A stretch of 64,000 bases of DNA from assembly GCA_025200525.1 (NCBI GenBank), contig CM045763.1, forward strand, positions 64,801,018 through 64,865,017, written 5' to 3'. Every line of letters begins with the position of its first letter. The stretch's first letter is position 1. A program made the position numbers and the translations under genes. The notes under the pieces were generated by a model. That model did not search any database and was not told where the DNA came from. It was given only the letters and a program-made list of their open reading frames with translations. Source of the DNA: Camellia lanceoleosa. Lineage: Eukaryota > Streptophyta > Magnoliopsida > Ericales > Theaceae. Shown here in pieces: positions 58,656-64,000 of this stretch.

Positions 58656-60164
58656 GAACCGGGCGGATTGATAGCCGCCATTACAGCCGAGCCGGCAATC
58701 ATTGATGAAATCAAGCAGAAACAGAAAGAGGATGAGTCCCTTAGAAAGGTGATTGATGAATTTAAGACGAGTCCAAAAGCAGAATTCAGCATTGAGAATG
58801 AACTGTTGAAATTCCGAAACAGAATGTGTGTCCCCGATATCCCGAAACTAAAGAAGAGAGTCTTAGATGAAGCCCACAGATCTGTATTTGCTATGCACCC
58901 CGGCAACAATAAAATGTACTGAGATTTGAAACAAACCTATTGGTGGCCTAAGATGAAGAAAGAGATTGCAGAATATGTGTCCAAGTGTCTTCAGTGTCAG
59001 CAAGTTAAGGCTGAACATCAGAAACTAGGCGGTCTACTTCAACCTCTCCCTATTCCTGAGTGGAAGTGGGAACATATGACTATGGATTTCGTCGTCGGCT
59101 TACCTCGGACTTCACAAGGTATGGATTCTGTTTGGGTTGTAGTTGATAGACTGACTAAATCTGCGCATTTTTTGCCTGTCAAAAAACTACGTTTACTGCT
59201 TATATATAGATTGGCTACCATTTATGTTGATGAGATTGTCCGTTTACACAGAGTCCCAGTGTCTATTGTGTCGGATAGGGATCCGAAATTTGTATCTAGA
59301 TTGTGGAAGAGTTTGCAGGAAGCTATGGGAACAGAATTAAGGTTCAGTACCGCATTCCACCCACAGATAGATGGGCAGTCAGAAAGAACGATACAAACTT
59401 TGGAAGATATGCTTCGCATGTGTGCTTTAGATTTTCAGGGGAGTTGGGAAGATTATTTGCCGCTGGCAGAGTTTGCCTATAATAACAGCTTCCACTCCAG
59501 CATCGGTATGGCACCATACGAGGCTTTGTATGGTAGGAGGTGTAGATCACCTATTTGTTGGACGGAGGTCGGGGATAGAGCTTTGCTTGGGCCAGAAATC
59601 GTGCAAGACACTTCTGAGAAGATCAAGACTATCCGCCAAAGGCTCAAAACAGCTCAGGACCGACAAAAGAATTATGCAGACGTCCGGAGAAGACCTCTTG
59701 AGTATGAGGTTGGCGACCATGTGTTCATCCGTGTTTCTCCCATGAAAGGCCAAGTAAGATTTGGAAAAAAGGGCAAGTTGTCGCCCCGTTACATGGGGCC
59801 GTTTCAGATTTTGGAGAGGCTTAGCCCGGTTGCATATAGAGTTGCCTTGCCACCAGGGTTCGAGCAGATTCATAATGTGTTTCATGTGTCGATGTTGAGA
59901 GGTTACCTCCGAGACCCGTTCCATGTGATTGATTATCACCGGGTTGCTATTGATGAAAATATGGAATATGCGGAATGGCCAGAAAGAATTGTTGACCGAC
60001 AAGTGAAAGAATTGAGAAACAAGTCCATCCCAATGGTGAAAGTAGAATGGAAAGAGCACTATGGGACGGATTCCACATGGGAAAAAGAAGAGGAAATGCG
60101 ACTACGCTATCCACACTTGTTTCCCGACAAAGGTAACTTAAGTTTGGAGGACCAAACTTCCTAA
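58656..60164 (+). pseudogene. Integrase with C-terminal chromodomain, element B
   Basis: Inserts element DNA; the chromodomain is thought to steer insertion to particular chromatin. In order: an H2C2 zinc site (HRSVFAMHPGNN...CLQCQQVKAEHQ, about 58876-59010); the core with MDFVVGLP, SDRDPKF and SERTIQTLED as the acidic triad; a GPY-type segment (SPRYMGPFQILERLSPVAYRV); and a chromodomain (WPERIVDRQVKELRNKSI, VKVEWKEHYGTDSTWEKEEE) ending YPHLFPDK. The only clear break is TGA at 58920 (after KMY). The 412-residue stretch after it is fully open. Confidence 0.94.
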
Positions 60165-60174
60165 AGGGGGGAAG
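60163..60174 (+). other. Polypurine tract of element B
   Basis: AAAGGGGGGAAG immediately before the 3' LTR (TGTGATGCCC); it overlaps the stop of the integrase frame. Confidence 0.85.
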
Positions 60175-60176
60175 AC

Positions 60177-62448
60177 TGTGATGCCCATGTTCCGTAATAT
60201 GCTAATTGGCCCTTAATTTAAATATGATTATGTGTTTGATATGACTTTGTGTGCCAATTGTGTGAATGTATGTGATTTTAGGACTTTATCTGTTCACCGT
60301 AGGAATATCTGTTTGAATAATCTGCTTCGAAAATTTAATTGAGGGCTTTATCGGCCATAGAACCCGAAATTGATCGTGCCATTGTGATTGGCATAATTTT
60401 TAAAACCTACGGTGAAATTTGATTGAAAATTGATTTGGGCCAGATTAAATGGATTAAATTAATGTTATGGTGCCCAATTATTTTATATTAAAAGAATGTA
60501 TTTGAGGGAGCTTTTAAAAAGGGCCATTATACACACTCAATTCCTCTTTTTGTTCATTTTGGCTGATTTAACTCTCTAGAGAGAGAGAGAGACCCGAAAA
60601 TTAGTGAGAGAATAAGAAGATCATCTAAGTTTTACTCTTGAATCTTGGAAGCCTTGAAGGTTACTCAAGAATTGCTATAGATTGTGAGAATTTAAGCTCC
60701 TAGGTGAGTATTTCATGGGTTATAGTTTGTAATTTTGTAAAATTAAAGTTGATTAATGATCAAGAGCAAGAATTGTGCCATAAGTGAAGGAATTGTGTAG
60801 TATTTGATGAATTTGAAGTCAATTGATGCATGCATGTAGGAAATTGCTATGAATTTCCATAATTGAGCACAATGTGTGTAATCCATGTAGGATTTTGGTT
60901 AAAGCTCATGTTTGTAATCACCATTTACACCATGAAAGTTGAAATGGGAGTTATATTCCACATGCATGTACAATTTATGGAAATATGAGTAGAAAGACAT
61001 GGAATTGTTATGTTGAAAATGAGTTTGGTGTTGATTGGGACATGCATGTGATTATATTGTTAAATTGAGCTTCAAAATGTTATAATTGGGTATTTATACC
61101 ATGTTAGTATATGTATATGTGAAGATTGAGCCAAAAACATGCATTTTGAACCTTTGAATATCAAGTTGAAGCTCAAGAACACATTCTGAAAAACCCAGAA
61201 AATTTGGTGCCCGCTCGAGCAGGGAAACCGCCGCTCAAGCGTGAAAAACGGGCTCCCAGCATTTTCTGCAAACATGGTGTCCGCTCGAACGGGGGAAGTT
61301 GACGCTCGAACGGGGAGCTATGTAGACGCTCGAGCGGGAATTTGAGGTAACCAGCACTTTTGTGGGCTTAAGGGTCCGCTCGAGCGGGAACCCTATTTTC
61401 TGAATTCTGAAAATGCATTATGTGTTATATTTTCCGTTCTCTTTCACTTGTAAGCACTCTTAGGCATATGTTAAGCATTGTAAATGAGTTAATGAGATAA
61501 GAATAAAGCCTAAAGAGGAATATGTGAATTAAAGAACGGATTGAGTTATTTGTGACCCGTATATGTTATGTGATGTATAGGGTCAAGCTCCAGGGCAAAT
61601 TTGTAAGCCGATCACTGTGAGTAATATCTTAACAAGATAATTGTAGTATGTTATTGTCCTATTGTTACTTCTGCGTAAGTTTCGTAAGTTCATTAATTTG
61701 GATAATTGAGCCAAAGGCCGATGGAAATGAATAACTGGGCCAAAGGCCGATGGAAATGGATAATTGGGCCAAAAGCCGATGGAAATGGATAATTGGGCCA
61801 AAGGCCGATGGAAATGAATAATTGGGCCAAAGGCCGATGGAAATGGATAATTGGGCCAAAGGCCAATTGAAATAAATGATTGGGCCCAAGGCCGATTGAC
61901 ATGAATGATTGGGCCGAAGGCCATTTGTTGTACTGTTCCAATATTTGCTTATGTAACTTGTTATTTGATATTATTCACTGGGCATTCGCTCACGCTCATT
62001 CATGTAATTGTAGGTGAACCAAATGAGGTCCAACCCCAGCCCCAGTGAAGTCAGCCAGGGTCAGCAGGAGTTTTGGGAGAGTCAGCCTTGCGTCTCATGC
62101 ACGAGACCCAACCTTGCCATTTTATTACGTATTTATATTATGTTCTGTTGGCAAGGATCTTTGTGTATATTTGTATATAGTTTGCTATGGGTTGACTCAG
62201 TCGGTATGATCCTGTCTGTAAAGAAGCTTTGCTACTACACTTTTGATGTGGGTTATTAACATATAGGAGTATGGCTTGTTTTGGTGTGCATATAAGCACA
62301 GCTCTATGGACAAAGTTTTAAGTTTTTGCTTCCATTTGGCGCCTTTTTCTCTGATAATTCATATTTGTTGCTATCGAGGCCGTAGGTAATCTAAGGATTA
62401 CTGGCCGGTTATGTCCTTAACCCTTAGGAGCGGGTTCGGGTCATGACA
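60177..62448 (+). repeat. 3' LTR of element B (2.27 kb)
   Basis: Pairs with 35413-37673. It carries palindrome variants at 61211-61390 and eight copies of the 29-bp tandem unit at 61702-61922. Confidence 0.93.
61702..61922. repeat. 29-bp tandem repeat, eight copies (B 3' LTR)
   Basis: Same unit as at 36956-37147 but with one extra copy. Confidence 0.92.
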
Positions 62449-62581
62449 CATGCGCTCCATCAGATTTAGCTCAGGTTCATCATCAAACAAGCCAGTTTAT
62501 GGCCTTCGTTTTGGATCCTAGTCTTGGGTCGTTTCGACGGGTTTCGCAATAGGTTGTCCCCCAACAACCTCCTCCCTCGCC

Positions 62582-64000
62582 ATGAAGCTTCTTAGCTAGA
62601 ACTGCAGGGGTCTGGGTCATCTCCTGACAGTTCAAGCAGCTCGTAATTTGACCCGTAAGTATAAGCCCGACATTTGCTTCTTCATGGAGACCAAACGTAT
62701 GGTTATGCAGGATACTAGATTTGGGTCTTCATTGGGTTTCAAGAATCATTGTGGAGTGGATTGTAATGGTAGAGCCGGTGGTTTATGGGTTGGTTGGCAT
62801 GATGATACTTTGATTGAGGTCTGCGAACTGAATTCGAATTTCATTATCTTACATATTCATGACTCTGTGCGGGGGAATTGGTTTATTATTTTCATGTATG
62901 GTGCTCCTTGCATTCTAGCCCGGGGCCAAGTATGGAGTACCTTAGAAACCAAATTTCAACACTTTCAAAAGCCTTTTATTATTATAGGGGACCTCAATCA
63001 GGTTCGGGGTTGGGCCAAAAAACTCAGCTCACATAAAAGATTCATTCTTGGAGCATCGGCTTTTAATGATTTAATCTTTTGTAATAGGTTGGTGGATATT
63101 CCTTCTCAAGGGGTGTGGTATACTTGGTGTAATAATCGCAAGGAGACTAAAGTGGTTAATGAGCGCTTGGATCGGGTGCTGGCTTCATCTAGTTGGACAG
63201 CCATCTTCTCACAATTTTCACTGGTAACATTGCCTATTCAACGGTCTGATCATAGTCCGCTACTCCTTAACACTAGCCGAATAGAACCTCTCGGGCCGAA
63301 TGGGGCAAATTTGAGGCAGTTTGGTTAGCCGATCCGTCCACCCAAGATATTCTTAAAAAAATTTGGCAAAGCCCCATTCCTGATGTTGCTTCATGTGTTC
63401 AGCGGCAGGCCGTTGTTTTTAGACATTTGAAAAACTGGAATGCTTTATCATATAGGAGTCTCCAAGGCCAAATTGACGACCTTCATGCTCGTTTATGCCA
63501 GGTTCAGGGGTCGTTACCAAATCTGGGATTACATTCTAATGAACAAGAGCTGTGGTTTCAACTTGATATTTTGTTACAGAAGCAGGAACTTTATTGGGCT
63601 CAGCGATCTAAACAACATTAGCTGTCTTTGGGGGATCGCAACACAAAAATTTTTCACCGAATGACGTCCTGGAGACGGAGTAGAAATCACATTGCTCTCA
63701 TTCAAGATCATAATGGCCATGTTCTCACACAGCCACAAGATATCCAAAGGGCTTTTGTCGTGCATTTTAAGCAACTTTTTGCATCGTCACCGGACTCTCA
63801 AATTGGCTCAGGTTCCTTTCCCTCTCACTTTAATTTAATTAGTATCATCAATACTCATTTGACTCTTAATCATTCTACTTTCTTGGAACAACCATTTTCC
63901 ACTGAGGAAATACAAAAAGCTGTCCTTCAATTTGGAAAGTTTAAGGCTCCGGGACCAGATGGGTTTATCGCTGGTTTTTATCAAAAATATTGGTCTATTG
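62582..64000 (+). pseudogene. LINE ORF2: endonuclease and start of RT (runs off window)
   Basis: AP-type endonuclease that nicks target DNA, fused to RT. It starts at the ATG at 62582 (MKLLS-stop-NCRGLG), where TAG replaces the conserved Trp. Endonuclease motifs: PDICFFMETK, GGLWVGWHDD, FIIIGDLNQVRGW (about 62974), WYTWCNNRKETKVVNERLDR (about 63115) and IQRSDHSPLLLN (about 63238). A one-base frameshift near 63300 and a TAG at 63619 (before LSLGDRNTKIFH) follow. The RT opening KFKAPGPDGFIAGFYQKYW is at the window edge. Confidence 0.9.

Larger units (their letters stand above)
35413..62448 (+). mobile_element. Chromovirus B (Ty3/gypsy, Tekay/Del-like)
   Basis: LTRs are 35413-37673 and 60177-62448 (TGTGATGCCC...CATGACA), nearly identical. 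The TSD is CATGC at 35408-35412 and 62449-62453. An initiator-Met tRNA primer site and a purine tract are present. The domain order gag, protease, RT, RNase H, integrase, chromodomain defines a chromovirus; LTR length and chromodomain form fit Tekay/Del. It is split at 40808 by element C. Coding is defective: TAA in the gag knuckle, a deletion in RT, TAG at 40125 and TGA at 58920. Confidence 0.93.
33181..64000 (+). mobile_element. L1-type LINE, split by a 27-kb LTR nest and running off the window
   Basis: A plant L1 order is present: ORF1 with DUF4283 and a CCHC knuckle, then ORF2 with endonuclease and the start of RT. The two halves meet at 35412/62454 once element B and one TSD copy (CATGC) are removed. 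The left end is set loosely near 33181 where LINE-like GC content starts; the 5' end may be truncated. The 3' end lies outside the window. Confidence 0.85.

Overview
The window looks like heterochromatic, transposon-packed nuclear DNA of a flowering plant, probably a eudicot. The evidence is Ty3/gypsy elements of the plant Tat and chromovirus types, a plant L1-type LINE, 5-bp target-site duplications (TSDs), GT-AG introns and AT-rich spacers. I find no ordinary single-copy gene, no functional RNA gene and no CRISPR array. Almost every recognisable reading frame belongs to a mobile element and is broken by stops, frameshifts, deletions or later insertions.

There are two independent nests. Left nest (483-29413): a Tat-type element on the + strand has LTRs 483-1030 and 28865-29413 and TSD GGTAT on both sides. 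Its gag-pol reads in order gag, protease, RT, RNase H, a second archaeal-type RNase H and integrase. Three things interrupt it. A fragment of about 135 bp of plastid 16S rDNA sits inside gag. A second element with very long LTRs sits on the minus strand between the second RNase H and integrase (5482-22703). Inside the gag of that second element lies a solo LTR of 5.4 kb (14048-19420, TSD GGTGG). Between integrase and its 3' LTR the outer Tat element carries an antisense gene with at least two GT-AG introns.

Spacer (29414-33180): AT-rich sequence containing a large foldback element (31421-32870).

Right nest (33181 to the window end): an L1-type LINE (ORF1 33526-35342, ORF2 from 62582) is split by chromovirus B (35413-62448, TSD CATGC). 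B resembles the Tekay/Del group, with an initiator-Met tRNA primer site and an integrase carrying a C-terminal chromodomain. B is split between RNase H and integrase by element C (40809-58650, TSD TATGT). C is split by non-coding element D (45096-53760, TSD TGTAT). This stack is four layers deep and each of the three LTR insertions has a perfect TSD.

The most notable points are the plastid rDNA insert in gag, the spliced antisense gene, tandem arrays of hairpin-forming units in the long-LTR family, and a palindrome (CGCTCGAGCG) shared by the LTRs of B, C and D. All identities are by eye; no alignment or database search was run.
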